This document shows positions 25,304 to 32,997 of a stretch of 51,735 bases of DNA, piece by piece. Numbering within the stretch: the stretch's first letter is position 1; the number at the start of each line of letters is the position of its first letter. The translations under genes and the position numbers were made by a program. This DNA is from SZUA-430 sp034440355 (GTDB lineage: Bacteria; Pseudomonadota; Alphaproteobacteria; Micropepsales; Micropepsaceae). The stretch lies in assembly GCA_034440355.1 (NCBI GenBank), contig JAWXBY010000126.1, positions 1 to 51,735 on the forward strand. Reading direction: 5' to 3'. Under the pieces are notes generated by a model. The model did not search any database and was not told the origin of the DNA. It saw only the letters and a list, made by a program, of their open reading frames with translations.

Positions 25304-25329
25304 GGAACGTGCGGGCTTTGGCGGACGTT
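25304..25329 (+). promoter_or_regulatory. Sigma-EcfG (general stress) type promoter
   Basis: GGAAC (25304-25308), 17 bases, CGTT (25326-25329). It lies 34 bases before the ATG at 25363, with a strong AAGGAGGAAA ribosome binding site in between. It is the second such promoter in this neighbourhood, again in front of a paralogous acidic secreted protein. Confidence 0.75.
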
Positions 25330-25362
25330 AGGATTTCGTTGGTTCACAAGGAGGAAACGTCC

Positions 25363-25707
25363 ATGTCCATCAAATCTTTTGCGCTCGCCGGTGCGGCGAT
25401 TGTTGCGCTCTCGGTCGGTGCGGGTATTGCCCAAGCCGATGATCAAGACGACGAAGTGCGTGCACTGAATCTGCAGCAGCTTGAGCAGGCTGGCGGCGAT
25501 GCCAGCGATGTGGGTACCACTACGGCGCCTTCACCGGCTACGCAGCAGGACGGTCAAGGCGGTCCCGACTTGCAAGGTCCGCCGACGCCTGACGAAGGCA
25601 TGACGGATGACGAGCCGGCCGATGAGCCGGCCACGGACGATACAGGCGATGACGAGCCGGAAGCCGATGATCCGGCCGACGATCAGCCCTCGCCGCAACC
25701 AGAGTAA
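25363..25707 (+). CDS. Acidic secreted protein with LNLxQLE motif (paralogue of 23315-23794)
   Basis: This 114-residue protein has a signal peptide (MSIKSFALAG..., cleavage near AQA-DD, residue 25-26). DDEVRALNLQQLEQAGG follows, then a Thr/Pro linker with GQGGPDLQGPP and a tail of Asp/Glu/Pro/Ala repeats (DDEPADEPATDDTGDDEPEA). It is probably disordered and exported. The shared start, the LNLxQLE motif and the GQGGP segment relate it to the protein 1.6 kb upstream. No function is known to me. Expression should be stress-induced through the sigma-EcfG promoter at 25304. A long terminator hairpin follows. Confidence 0.75.
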   Translation: MSIKSFALAGAAIVALSVGAGIAQADDQDDEVRALNLQQLEQAGGDASDVGTTTAPSPATQQDGQGGPDLQGPPTPDEGMTDDEPADEPATDDTGDDEPEADDPADDQPSPQPE

Positions 25708-25728
25708 ACTTCGCGGTTAGGGTCTACG

Positions 25729-25771
25729 GACGCCCTCGCATGCCAATCGCATGCGGGGGCGTCGTTGTTTT
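25729..25771 (+). terminator. Intrinsic terminator of the second acidic protein gene
   Basis: GACGCCCTCGCATG (25729-25742) pairs with CATGCGGGGGCGTC (25750-25763), a 14-bp stem with one G-T pair and a 7-base loop, followed by GTTGTTTT. It lies 22 bases after the stop. Confidence 0.82.
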
Positions 25772-25829
25772 GGGCCTGCGGTCGCGGTGTACTCGGTCGC
25801 TGCCGGCGGGCGTCGGCCGCTACGGCAGG

Positions 25830-25844
25830 TTCAGTGCGACTGAA
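25830..25844. promoter_or_regulatory. Palindrome TTCAGT-GCG-ACTGAA upstream of the HTH-RibBX gene
   Basis: A perfect 6-bp inverted repeat with a 3-base centre lies 65 bases before the ATG at 25910. Because the downstream protein carries its own helix-turn-helix domain, the site is a candidate for autoregulation. No FMN riboswitch signature is present in this leader (25708-25909). Confidence 0.35.
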
Positions 25845-25909
25845 TTCGGTTCGGAAAATAGCGCCTTGGCCGTATTGCGGGCGGTGAGTCGGGCGATCAT
25901 CATTTGCCC

Positions 25910-27211
25910 ATGAAACTCACCGACTGGCTGACGACCAACAATGTAACCCGCGTCGAGTTCGCGCGGCGGACGCGGCTTTCGCCGAGCGCCGTCACGCAGC
26001 TCTGCAACAATGATGGTGCGTGGTTGTCGCGCGAGACGGCCGAAGTCATTTTTCGCGAAACGCGCGGGCAGGTGACCCCGAACGATTTCATGTCTCCGCT
26101 GGAGCCGCCCGGTGAATCCGATCTGCGTGCATCGAGCGTGCCGGAGGCGATCGATGCCTTTGGGCGGGGCGAGATGGTGATCGTCACCGACGACGACGAC
26201 CGCGAGAATGAAGGCGACCTTTTCATCGCGGCGTCGAAGTGCACACCTGAGAAGATGGCTTTCATCATCCGTCACACATCCGGCATCGTCTGCGCGCCGG
26301 TGTCGACGGAGGTTGCGCATCGCTTGCGGCTCGATCCCATGGTGGCGGCGAACGATGCGCCGCTCGGCACTGCGTTCACGGTATCGGTCGACGTGCGGCA
26401 TGGCTTGACCACCGGCATTTCGGCTGACGAGCGGACCAGCACGGTGCGCGCACTCGCGAACGGCAACACAGGGGCGGGCGACTTCGTTCGGCCGGGACAT
26501 GTGTTTCCGCTAATCGCGAAAGAAGGCGGTGTCTTGATGCGCACCGGGCATACGGAGGCGTGCGTCGATCTCTGCCGTTTGGCGCAGTTGCCGCCTGTCG
26601 GTGTGCTCGCAGAGTTGACGAAGGATGACGGCAGCGTGATGCGCGGGCCGGAGGTGGCGATGTTTGCGCATCGGCATGGATTGAAGCGAATCTCGGTCGC
26701 GGATTTGATCGCCTATCGGCAGGCGCGCGAGCGGCTCGTCAGATGCATCGCGACGTTTCCCGTCGAGACGTCGATTGGGTCGTTGACCGGGCACACCTAT
26801 GTGACGCCGTTCGATTCCGTGCATCATTTTGCCTTCACCTATGGCGAGATCGGCAATGGCCATGACGTGCCGGCGCGCTTGCATCGCGCGCAGGTCGTTG
26901 GCGATGTGTTCGGCGGGGCGAAGCTCATCAACGCGGCGCTGGCGCGGTTCGCGCAGGAGGGGCGCGGGGTGCTCGTCTATTTGCGCGACGGCGCGGCGGG
27001 GGTGCCGGTGCTGCCGCTCGCGGATACCGAGCAGGTGAAGTCCGAGGTTGTGCGTCAGCGCCAGTGGCGCGAGATCGGACTCGGCGCGCAGATTCTACGC
27101 GATCTCAACATCGTGTCGATCAAGAACCTGGTGACGCAGCCGCAGGCCTATGTGGCGCTGTCGGGGTTCGGCGTTGAGATCAGCGCGACCGAGGTTTTGG
27201 AGACCGAGTAG
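25910..27211 (+). CDS. ribB: 3,4-dihydroxy-2-butanone 4-phosphate synthase fused to an N-terminal HTH and a degenerate GTP cyclohydrolase II domain (RibBX type)
   Basis: Residues 1-60 (WLTTNNVTRVEFARRTRLSP, then SAVTQLCN) look like a Cro/C1-type helix-turn-helix. Residues 75-275 are the DHBP synthase domain, which converts ribulose 5-phosphate to the four-carbon riboflavin precursor. Its acidic loop DRENEGD is at about 97-103, with HTSGIVCAP and RTGHTEACVDL later. Residues 280-433 resemble GTP cyclohydrolase II (GDVFGGAKLINAAL, QEGRGVLVYLRD). The three zinc cysteines of the SEC...RCDC region are replaced (HRAQ, AKLI), so this part should not open GTP. This matches the RibBX variant described in Proteobacteria. 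The HTH addition is unusual. I use the ATG at 25910; a TTG at 25904 is possible. Confidence 0.85.
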   Translation: MKLTDWLTTNNVTRVEFARRTRLSPSAVTQLCNNDGAWLSRETAEVIFRETRGQVTPNDFMSPLEPPGESDLRASSVPEAIDAFGRGEMVIVTDDDDRENEGDLFIAASKCTPEKMAFIIRHTSGIVCAPVSTEVAHRLRLDPMVAANDAPLGTAFTVSVDVRHGLTTGISADERTSTVRALANGNTGAGDFVRPGHVFPLIAKEGGVLMRTGHTEACVDLCRLAQLPPVGVLAELTKDDGSVMRGPEVAMFAHRHGLKRISVADLIAYRQARERLVRCIATFPVETSIGSLTGHTYVTPFDSVHHFAFTYGEIGNGHDVPARLHRAQVVGDVFGGAKLINAALARFAQEGRGVLVYLRDGAAGVPVLPLADTEQVKSEVVRQRQWREIGLGAQILRDLNIVSIKNLVTQPQAYVALSGFGVEISATEVLETE

Positions 27212-27267
27212 GCGTGCACGTGCGGCGCTGATATGAGTGGCCGGTTGTCGTTTTGGAGGACACGGCC

Positions 27268-28455
27268 ATGATCTTGTTCGACGATCCCGCGCGCATTGAT
27301 GCCGGTCTCGATTGCCGCTCGATCAGTTTCGAGAATCCGACGGGTGCGCGCGGCGCAGGCGGGACAGCGGCCGAGGGACGCAAGGGTGCACCGAACCGGC
27401 GTATCGCCGTCGGCGAGAAGGTCGTGCTCGCGGATATCGATGGGCCCGGACGTGTGCGCCATATCTGGATGACGTTCATGCGTGCGCCGCCGGAAGAGAT
27501 GCGGGCGGTCGTGATCGAGATGTTCTACGACGGGCGCACTGAGCCCAGCATTTCCATTCCTGCGCTGGATTTTTTCGGCTTACCGCATGGGCGTCTGGTT
27601 CATTGCGTTACCGCGTTGACTGCGGTGCAAGAGGCGCGCGGCCTCAACGCCTATTTCCCGATGCCGTTCGCCAAACATATTCGCATCGAGCTGACGAATG
27701 GGGGCACGCGGGCGATCAACTTCTACTATCAGGTCGACTACACGTTGGAACGCTTCGCCGACGATGCGGGATATCTGCATGTGTCGTTCCGGCGCGAGAA
27801 TCCGACGACTTTGAAGCGCGATTTCGTCATCGCTCAGGGGTTCGAAGGTCCCGGCCGTTTCTTGGGTTGTGTGATTGGCGTGCGCGTTTTGCCTGACGAT
27901 ATGATTTGGTACGGCGAGGGTGAGTTCAAATTCTATCGCGACGGTGATGGCGCGCATCCGACGCTGTGCGGCACCGGGCTTGAGGATTATGTCGGCACGG
28001 CTTGGGGCATGGGACAGCATTCGGCGCTCTATCAAGGCGCGCCGTTGGTCGTAGCCCCTGGAGCGAACGGATCGCCTTTGCCGCCCAAGCCCGACTTCGT
28101 CGGCTTCTACCGTTGGCATCTTGCCGATCCGATCGTGTTCGAGCGGGAGATGAAGGCCACGATCCAGCAGATCGGCGCGTTGATGGTGCCGAAGGGAGCC
28201 GAGCATTTGATCGAGACGTGGGGCGCGCGTTACGCGCTGGCCGGCAATGGCTGGATCACGGGCGGCGATCTGGCCAACAGTCCGCTGCACGGTTTTGCGT
28301 TGGCCGAGCGCGTCGACGACTACTGCGCGGCGGCGTTCGTCTACGCCCGCCGGCCGCAAAGCGTGGCGCGGGTCGATGTGGCGCGGGCGGTCGCTGATAT
28401 CGCGTTGCGGCCCTACGAGAAGAAGTCGGGCGGACTCTTGCCGGGCGCCGGCTGA
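27268..28455 (+). CDS. DUF2961 protein, glycoside hydrolase family 172-like
   Basis: This 395-residue protein has no signal peptide. It shows the DUF2961 pattern: GARGAGGTAAEGRKGAPNR near the N terminus, ADIDGPGRVRHIWMT, and GTGLEDYVGTAWGMGQ with a conserved Glu in the double jelly roll. Some DUF2961 members were shown to act on fructofuranosidic or arabinofuranosidic linkages and became GH172. Two acidic residues from such loops form the active site, and the Glu in GTGLED is a likely one. The substrate here is unknown, and the lack of a signal peptide suggests cytoplasmic work on an imported oligosaccharide. The start at 27268 follows TTGGAGGA. Confidence 0.83.
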   Translation: MILFDDPARIDAGLDCRSISFENPTGARGAGGTAAEGRKGAPNRRIAVGEKVVLADIDGPGRVRHIWMTFMRAPPEEMRAVVIEMFYDGRTEPSISIPALDFFGLPHGRLVHCVTALTAVQEARGLNAYFPMPFAKHIRIELTNGGTRAINFYYQVDYTLERFADDAGYLHVSFRRENPTTLKRDFVIAQGFEGPGRFLGCVIGVRVLPDDMIWYGEGEFKFYRDGDGAHPTLCGTGLEDYVGTAWGMGQHSALYQGAPLVVAPGANGSPLPPKPDFVGFYRWHLADPIVFEREMKATIQQIGALMVPKGAEHLIETWGARYALAGNGWITGGDLANSPLHGFALAERVDDYCAAAFVYARRPQSVARVDVARAVADIALRPYEKKSGGLLPGAG

Positions 28456-28465
28456 CACAAAGAAA

Positions 28466-28500
28466 CGCCGCGATGGACTCCAGGTCCATCGCGGCGCTTT
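28466..28500. terminator. Bidirectional intrinsic terminator
   Basis: CGCCGCGATGGAC (28466-28478) and GTCCATCGCGGCG (28484-28496) form a perfect 13-bp stem with a 5-base loop. Plus-strand continuation is CTTTG and minus-strand continuation is TTTCTTTG, so it can end both the GH172-like gene and, with weaker evidence, the EF-hand gene at 28560 on the minus strand. Confidence 0.82.
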
Positions 28501-28559
28501 GCTGGAGCCCGGCAGTTGTTGGGGGACCGGGAGGGCTCCGGCGAGGAGGTGTTGGCTTG

Positions 28560-29105
28560 CTAATGCGGCGGGCGCGGTCCGCGTGGTCCGTGCGGCGGTC
28601 CGCGCATCTCGTCTTCTGAGATCGCTCCGTCGCCGTTACGATCGGCGTGGATCGCCATCGCCTTCATGGGTACGGCGAACTCATCCGGGGACAGTTTGCC
28701 GTCGCCGTTCCAGTCCGTGGCGCGAAAGCGCGCGGCGGGATCGAAGGCTTGAAACGGCGGGCGGCCCTCCGGCGGCTTGGGTGCGCCGTCGGGTGGCTTC
28801 GGGCGGTCGGGCGGTTTCGGCATGGCGGCGGCGAATTCTTTCTCGCTGAGTGCGCCGTCGCCGTTTGCGTCGCCCTTCTTGAAGCGCGTCGCGATGGTCG
28901 CGTCGATCTCGGTGCGGGTGATGCGGCCGTCCTTGTCGGCGTCGGCCTCGCGCAACGGCGGCGGCATGCCCGGTCCGGGGCCGAAACCTGGCGGGCCATG
29001 CGGCGGCGGTGGCGGCGGCGGCGGGCCGTCGGGCTCGGCGGCTTGTGCCGTGCCGAGCCAGAGGCCGGTTAACAGACTGGCTGCGAAAATCATGCGCACT
29101 GACAT
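28560..29105 (-). CDS. Secreted EF-hand calcium-binding protein
   Basis: This 181-residue protein has a signal peptide (cleavage near AQA-AE, residue 22-23), an eight-proline run, then four EF-hand loops: DADKDGRITRTE, DANGDGALSEKE, DWNGDGKLSPDE and DRNGDGAISEDE. Each has the D-x-D/N-x-D-G-x-I/L/A-x-x-x-E pattern, so each should bind Ca2+. Proline-rich linkers separate the second and third loops. It should act in the periplasm as a calcium buffer or sensor. It is 32 bases downstream of a second EF-hand lipoprotein gene on the same strand, probably one operon, and both diverge from a two-component system. Confidence 0.85.
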   Translation of the reverse strand: MSVRMIFAASLLTGLWLGTAQAAEPDGPPPPPPPPHGPPGFGPGPGMPPPLREADADKDGRITRTEIDATIATRFKKGDANGDGALSEKEFAAAMPKPPDRPKPPDGAPKPPEGRPPFQAFDPAARFRATDWNGDGKLSPDEFAVPMKAMAIHADRNGDGAISEDEMRGPPHGPRGPRPPH

Positions 29106-29137
29106 TCGTTAGTACCCCTCACGTTTTTGGCTTTAGT

Positions 29138-29689
29138 TCACTCGCGTCCGCCGGGGCGCCCCCCGCCCGGACGTCCTTGACCGGGCGGTCCGCCGCCTGG
29201 TCGCCCCTGCGGTCTACCCGCAGGCATTTCGCGCGCTTTCAGTTCTTCCGCCGTGACGGTGCCGTCGCTGTCCGCATCTGCGCGGGTGAAAAGCGTGCGC
29301 CACTGCGCGGCGAATTCGTCCATCGTGACGCGGCTGTCGGCGTTCCAATCGATGATCGGCGATATCTCGCGCTGGGTGAGGAGGCGATCGTTCACCGCTC
29401 GCGTTTCCGCGCCGTCGAGGTTGCCATCGTTGTTCTTATCCGCGCCGGAGAAATCGATCTTCAACACCTGATCGAATTCGGCGCGCGAGATGTTGCCGTC
29501 GGCGTCGGCATCGAAGCGGCGCAGTTGCAGCTCGCGCGACTGGCCTTGCGGGCCCATGATCGGCGCGCCGCCGCCCGGACCGAAACCGCCGCCTGGCGGT
29601 CCGCCGCGACCGCCACCGCGCTCGTGCCCGCAGGCGGCGAGAAGCAGCGCCGCGACGCTCAAAGTAACCATCATCTGCGGGGCTCTCAT
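29138..29689 (-). CDS. EF-hand lipoprotein
   Basis: This 183-residue protein has a lipoprotein signal ending LAAC (Cys20), a Gly-rich linker, then EF-hand loops DADADGNISRAE, DKNNDGNLDGAE, DWNADSRVTMDE (weaker) and DADSDGTVTAEE. It ends in a Gly/Pro/Arg-rich tail. It is membrane-anchored in the periplasm and calcium binding. The first gene of a two-gene operon with the soluble EF-hand protein, it is divergent from the OmpR-type regulator at 29853. I begin at the ATG at 29689; an upstream in-frame ATG at 29716 would add nine residues before the signal peptide. Confidence 0.82.
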   Translation of the reverse strand: MRAPQMMVTLSVAALLLAACGHERGGGRGGPPGGGFGPGGGAPIMGPQGQSRELQLRRFDADADGNISRAEFDQVLKIDFSGADKNNDGNLDGAETRAVNDRLLTQREISPIIDWNADSRVTMDEFAAQWRTLFTRADADSDGTVTAEELKAREMPAGRPQGRPGGGPPGQGRPGGGRPGGRE

Positions 29690-29852
29690 GCACCGGGTCT
29701 CCATCAGTGCGTGCATTCAAGCCGAGGAACGTTGCGGAGGTTTGCCGCGCGCGTCCTTAATTGTGACGAGCCCGGCACAAAGTCCGGGGGCGACATAGTC
29801 TGGCACAATGGGCGGCTTTCCTAAGGCCACCGGCGTCCCTAGTGTTCGGGAT

Positions 29853-30575
29853 ATGAGTGCGAGCGAACCCCACATCTTGATCGTCGACGACAATCGCGAG
29901 ATTCGCGACGGCCTCTCTCGCTATATGCGTGCGAACGGGTATCGCGCGACGGCGGCTGAGAGCGCTGCGACGGCGCGGCGCGTGTTGAAGACCAGCGGGA
30001 TCGATCTCGCGGTCGTCGACGTGATGATGCCGGGCGAGGACGGCTTGAACCTGACGCGCGGTTTGCGTTCGGAGAGCGCGCTGCCGATCATTCTGCTGAC
30101 GGCGCGCGGGGACGAGATCGACCGCATCATCGGCCTTGAGATCGGCGCCGACGATTATGTGGTGAAGCCGTGCAATCCGCGCGAGCTGATCGCGCGCATC
30201 GGGGCGGTGCTGCGGCGGGCGCGCGGACAGGGCGGGCGGTCCGGCGAATTGCCGGCGCAGCGCGTGCGCTTCGAGAACTGGACACTGGACATTGCGCGGC
30301 GCGAACTTGTCGGGTCGAGCGGGACGGCGCTGCCCCTCAGCTCAGGAGAGTTCCGGTTGCTCGTCGCGTTCATCGAGCGGCCGAAAGTGGCGCTGACGCG
30401 CGATCAACTGCTCGACATCACGCAAGGGCGGAATCTCGATCCGTTCGACCGTAGTATCGACAGCGCGGTCAGCCGGCTGCGGCGCAAGATCGAAGCCGAT
30501 ACGCGCAATCCGCGGCTTATCAAAACCGTATGGGGCGGTGGCTATATCTTTACGGCCGAACCCGTGGCGGCATGA
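29853..30575 (+). CDS. OmpR/PhoB-type response regulator
   Basis: This 240-residue protein has an N-terminal receiver (HILIVDDNRE; phospho-acceptor Asp56 in AVVDVMMPGEDG; TAR and KPCNPREL near 107-117). The C-terminal winged helix ends SRLRRKIEADTRNPRLIKTV with WGGGYIF. It binds DNA as a dimer when phosphorylated by the kinase encoded next, whose ATG overlaps its stop (ATGA at 30572-30575). The neighbouring divergent EF-hand genes are natural target candidates. An in-frame ATG at 29808 is an alternative start but would add a poor N-terminal stretch. Confidence 0.9.
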   Translation: MSASEPHILIVDDNREIRDGLSRYMRANGYRATAAESAATARRVLKTSGIDLAVVDVMMPGEDGLNLTRGLRSESALPIILLTARGDEIDRIIGLEIGADDYVVKPCNPRELIARIGAVLRRARGQGGRSGELPAQRVRFENWTLDIARRELVGSSGTALPLSSGEFRLLVAFIERPKVALTRDQLLDITQGRNLDPFDRSIDSAVSRLRRKIEADTRNPRLIKTVWGGGYIFTAEPVAA

Positions 30576-31960
30576 AGCGCTTTGCGCTGCCGCTGTGGCT
30601 TGAGCTTGCGGGCGCGATCTTGCTTGCGCTGGCGCTTTCGAACCTAGCGACGATTGTGTTCTTCCGTGTCGGCGGAGAGCAGCAGTTTTCGCGTTTCGCC
30701 GCCGACGTGCAGTCGCAACGCATCGCCGGCGTGGCGGCGTTGATGCTGAGGGCGCCCGAAGGTCTGCGGTCGGAACTGGTGAGGGAGCTTTCGAGTCCAG
30801 GGTTGCAGTTGTCCCTCGATGCCGCGCCGCTTGTGCGCGACGGGCTTGAGCGGGACGCTGCAACCGAGGCGGCAATCGCTGCGAGCTTGCGTCCGGAACT
30901 GGCCGGCGGTTTGCGCGCTCATGTGCTCACTGAGGAGGAGCGCGCGTTGCCGCCGTCGCCTCCGCCTCCTCCGCGCGGGCCGGTGTTCACAGGCGCTGGG
31001 CGACCGCCTCCAATGGAGCACGCGGCAAGCTTGTACGTCTCCATTCCGGCGGGCGCGCAATGGCTGAACGCACGTTTCGGCATGCGGCCACCGGGGCCAC
31101 CGTCTTGGCCGGTGTTCTACGCGGGCGCGGCGGTGATCGGGTCGCTTCTGCTCGCGTCGTTGTGGATGGGGCGGCGCGTGGCACGGCCCCTGCAACGTCT
31201 GGCCGAAGCTGCGCGCCGGTTGCGCACGGGCGAAGCGCGCGAGGCGGTGCCGGAGACGGGCCCTCAGCCCGTGCGCGAGGCGGCGCGCGCGTTCAACGCG
31301 ATGTCGGAGCGGGTGACGACGACTCTACAGAGCCAGCGGGCGCTGATGGCGGCGGTGGCGCACGATCTGCGCACGCCGATCGCCGCGTTGCGCGTGCGGG
31401 CCGAGTTCGTGACGGATGAAGATACGCGTTCGCGACTGCTGCAAACGATCGGCGAGATGCAGGCGATGACGGAGGCGGTGCTCGACGCGGTTCGTATCGA
31501 CGGTTCCAGTGAGCCGGCGCGGTCCGTTGACGTCGCGGTTCTGGCGGACAGCTTGTGCGCCGACCTGGCCGAAGTCGGCGGCGATGTGAGCTACACGTCG
31601 GACGTCGCGCTCGCCTGCGTGTGCCGCGCGGCGGAGGTGCGCAGGGCGCTGCGGAATCTGATCGAGAATGCGCTGCGCTATGGCGTGCGAGCGCGGGTGA
31701 GCGCCGAGACCGTCGACGGCACGGCAGCGATCCACGTTGACGATGACGGGCCGGGAATTCCGGAGGCCGAGCTTGAGCGGGTGTTCGAGCCGTTCGCGCG
31801 GCTGGAGCATTCGCGCAGTGCAGAGACAGGCGGCTATGGGCTGGGGCTTGCGATCGGGCGGTTGATCGCCCGCGGTCACGGCGGCGACGTGACGCTCAAG
31901 AACCGTTCGGGTGGGGGCCTGCGAGCGACGCTGACCCTGCCTTTGGCCTCGCCGAGGTAA
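30572..31960 (+). CDS. Sensor histidine kinase, partner of the regulator at 29853
   Basis: This 462-residue protein has transmembrane helices at about 10-30 and 182-200, with a periplasmic domain of 150 residues between them. The sensor domain contains an odd Pro-rich insert (about 127-148: PPSPPPPPRGP, GRPPPMEH). A HAMP domain follows (about 200-250), then HisKA with AVAHDLRTPIAAL (His264). The HATPase domain has RNLIENALRYG, DDGPGIPEAE and GYGLGLAIGR. It resembles the EnvZ/CpxA layout. Translational coupling to the response regulator marks them as a pair. The signal sensed is unknown; calcium is a guess from the EF-hand neighbours. Confidence 0.88.
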   Translation: MKRFALPLWLELAGAILLALALSNLATIVFFRVGGEQQFSRFAADVQSQRIAGVAALMLRAPEGLRSELVRELSSPGLQLSLDAAPLVRDGLERDAATEAAIAASLRPELAGGLRAHVLTEEERALPPSPPPPPRGPVFTGAGRPPPMEHAASLYVSIPAGAQWLNARFGMRPPGPPSWPVFYAGAAVIGSLLLASLWMGRRVARPLQRLAEAARRLRTGEAREAVPETGPQPVREAARAFNAMSERVTTTLQSQRALMAAVAHDLRTPIAALRVRAEFVTDEDTRSRLLQTIGEMQAMTEAVLDAVRIDGSSEPARSVDVAVLADSLCADLAEVGGDVSYTSDVALACVCRAAEVRRALRNLIENALRYGVRARVSAETVDGTAAIHVDDDGPGIPEAELERVFEPFARLEHSRSAETGGYGLGLAIGRLIARGHGGDVTLKNRSGGGLRATLTLPLASPR

Positions 31961-31995
31961 GCCTATACAGTCCCCTCATCTCAGGGAGCGGGACG

Positions 31996-32862
31996 ATGGC
32001 GAAGCAGCAGAAATCGGTGGTCGTGACTGGCGTGTCGACCGGCATCGGGTGGGGCGCGACGAAGGTTTTGACCAAGGCCGGCTATCGCGTCTTCGGCAGT
32101 GTGCGCAAAGAGGCCGACGCCAAGAAGCTGTCGGCGGAGTTCGGCGCGAACTTCGTGCCACTGATTTTCGACGTTTTGGACGAAAAGGCGGTGCGCGCGG
32201 CGGCGGCGACGGTGCGCCAGGCGTTGGGCGGCGAGAAGCTGTTCGGGCTCGTCAACAATGCGGGCATCGCGGTTGCCGGTCCGCTCGTCTATATGGCGAT
32301 TGAGGATTTTCGTCAGCAGATCGACGTCAATCTGACGGGTGTCGTGATTTCGACGCAGGCGTTTGCGCCGCTGCTTGGGATCGAGCCCGATTTGAAGGGG
32401 AAATCCGGGCGCATCGTCAATATTTCCTCCGTGGGCGGAAAGAATGCGACGCCGTTTCTGGGCGCCTACAACACGTCGAAGTTCGGCCTCGAGGGGATGT
32501 CCGAGGCGCTGCGGCGCGAGCTCATGCCGTTCGAGATCGACGTCATCATCATCGCGCCGGGAGCGGTTGCGACCGCGATCTGGGGCAAGGCGACCGAGGC
32601 AGACGTCTCGCGCTATGCCAACACGCCTTATGCGACGCAGCTTGCGAAGTTGCAGACGATCGCTGCCGAGCAAGGGCGCAAAGGTCTGAAGCCTGAAGCC
32701 TTGGGACGGGTGATCATGAAGGCGCTGACGGTCGCCAAGCCGAAGGTGCGCTATACCGTGACGCCGGAGCCGGTCTTGAACTTCGTTCTCAATACCGTGC
32801 CGAAGCGGACGGCCGATCGCATGATCGCCGGGCGGTTGGGTCTCAACCCCGTCAAGAAGTAA
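31996..32862 (+). CDS. Short-chain dehydrogenase/reductase
   Basis: This 288-residue NAD(P)-dependent oxidoreductase has TGVSTGIG at 11-18 for cofactor binding, NNAGIAVAGPL, a NISSVGGKNA segment with the catalytic Ser, and Tyr158-x-x-x-Lys162 (YNTSK). Arg/Lys after the glycine motif (GSVRKEADAKKL) suggest NADP preference. It belongs to the classical SDR group that acts on alcohols and ketones; the substrate is unknown. It is monocistronic, 35 bases after the kinase gene and possibly read through from it. A weak hairpin (CGTGCG-TTAA-CGCGCG) follows the stop. Confidence 0.86.
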   Translation: MAKQQKSVVVTGVSTGIGWGATKVLTKAGYRVFGSVRKEADAKKLSAEFGANFVPLIFDVLDEKAVRAAAATVRQALGGEKLFGLVNNAGIAVAGPLVYMAIEDFRQQIDVNLTGVVISTQAFAPLLGIEPDLKGKSGRIVNISSVGGKNATPFLGAYNTSKFGLEGMSEALRRELMPFEIDVIIIAPGAVATAIWGKATEADVSRYANTPYATQLAKLQTIAAEQGRKGLKPEALGRVIMKALTVAKPKVRYTVTPEPVLNFVLNTVPKRTADRMIAGRLGLNPVKK

Positions 32863-32997
32863 GCGTGCGTTAACGCGCGGTTTACTTGGTGTGGCGGAAG
32901 TCCGCCGATGCCGTTTGTATCACAAGTCACACAGAGTTACGGAACCTCAAAGCTCCTTGCGTAGTCTAGTCGACGGTGACGAAGGACCAGCGAGCCC

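Noticed and set aside
25708..25909. FMN riboswitch upstream of the riboflavin gene
   Set aside because: I looked for the conserved AGGGCGGGG... and ...CCCACC segments and found none. Only the upstream terminator and one palindrome are present.
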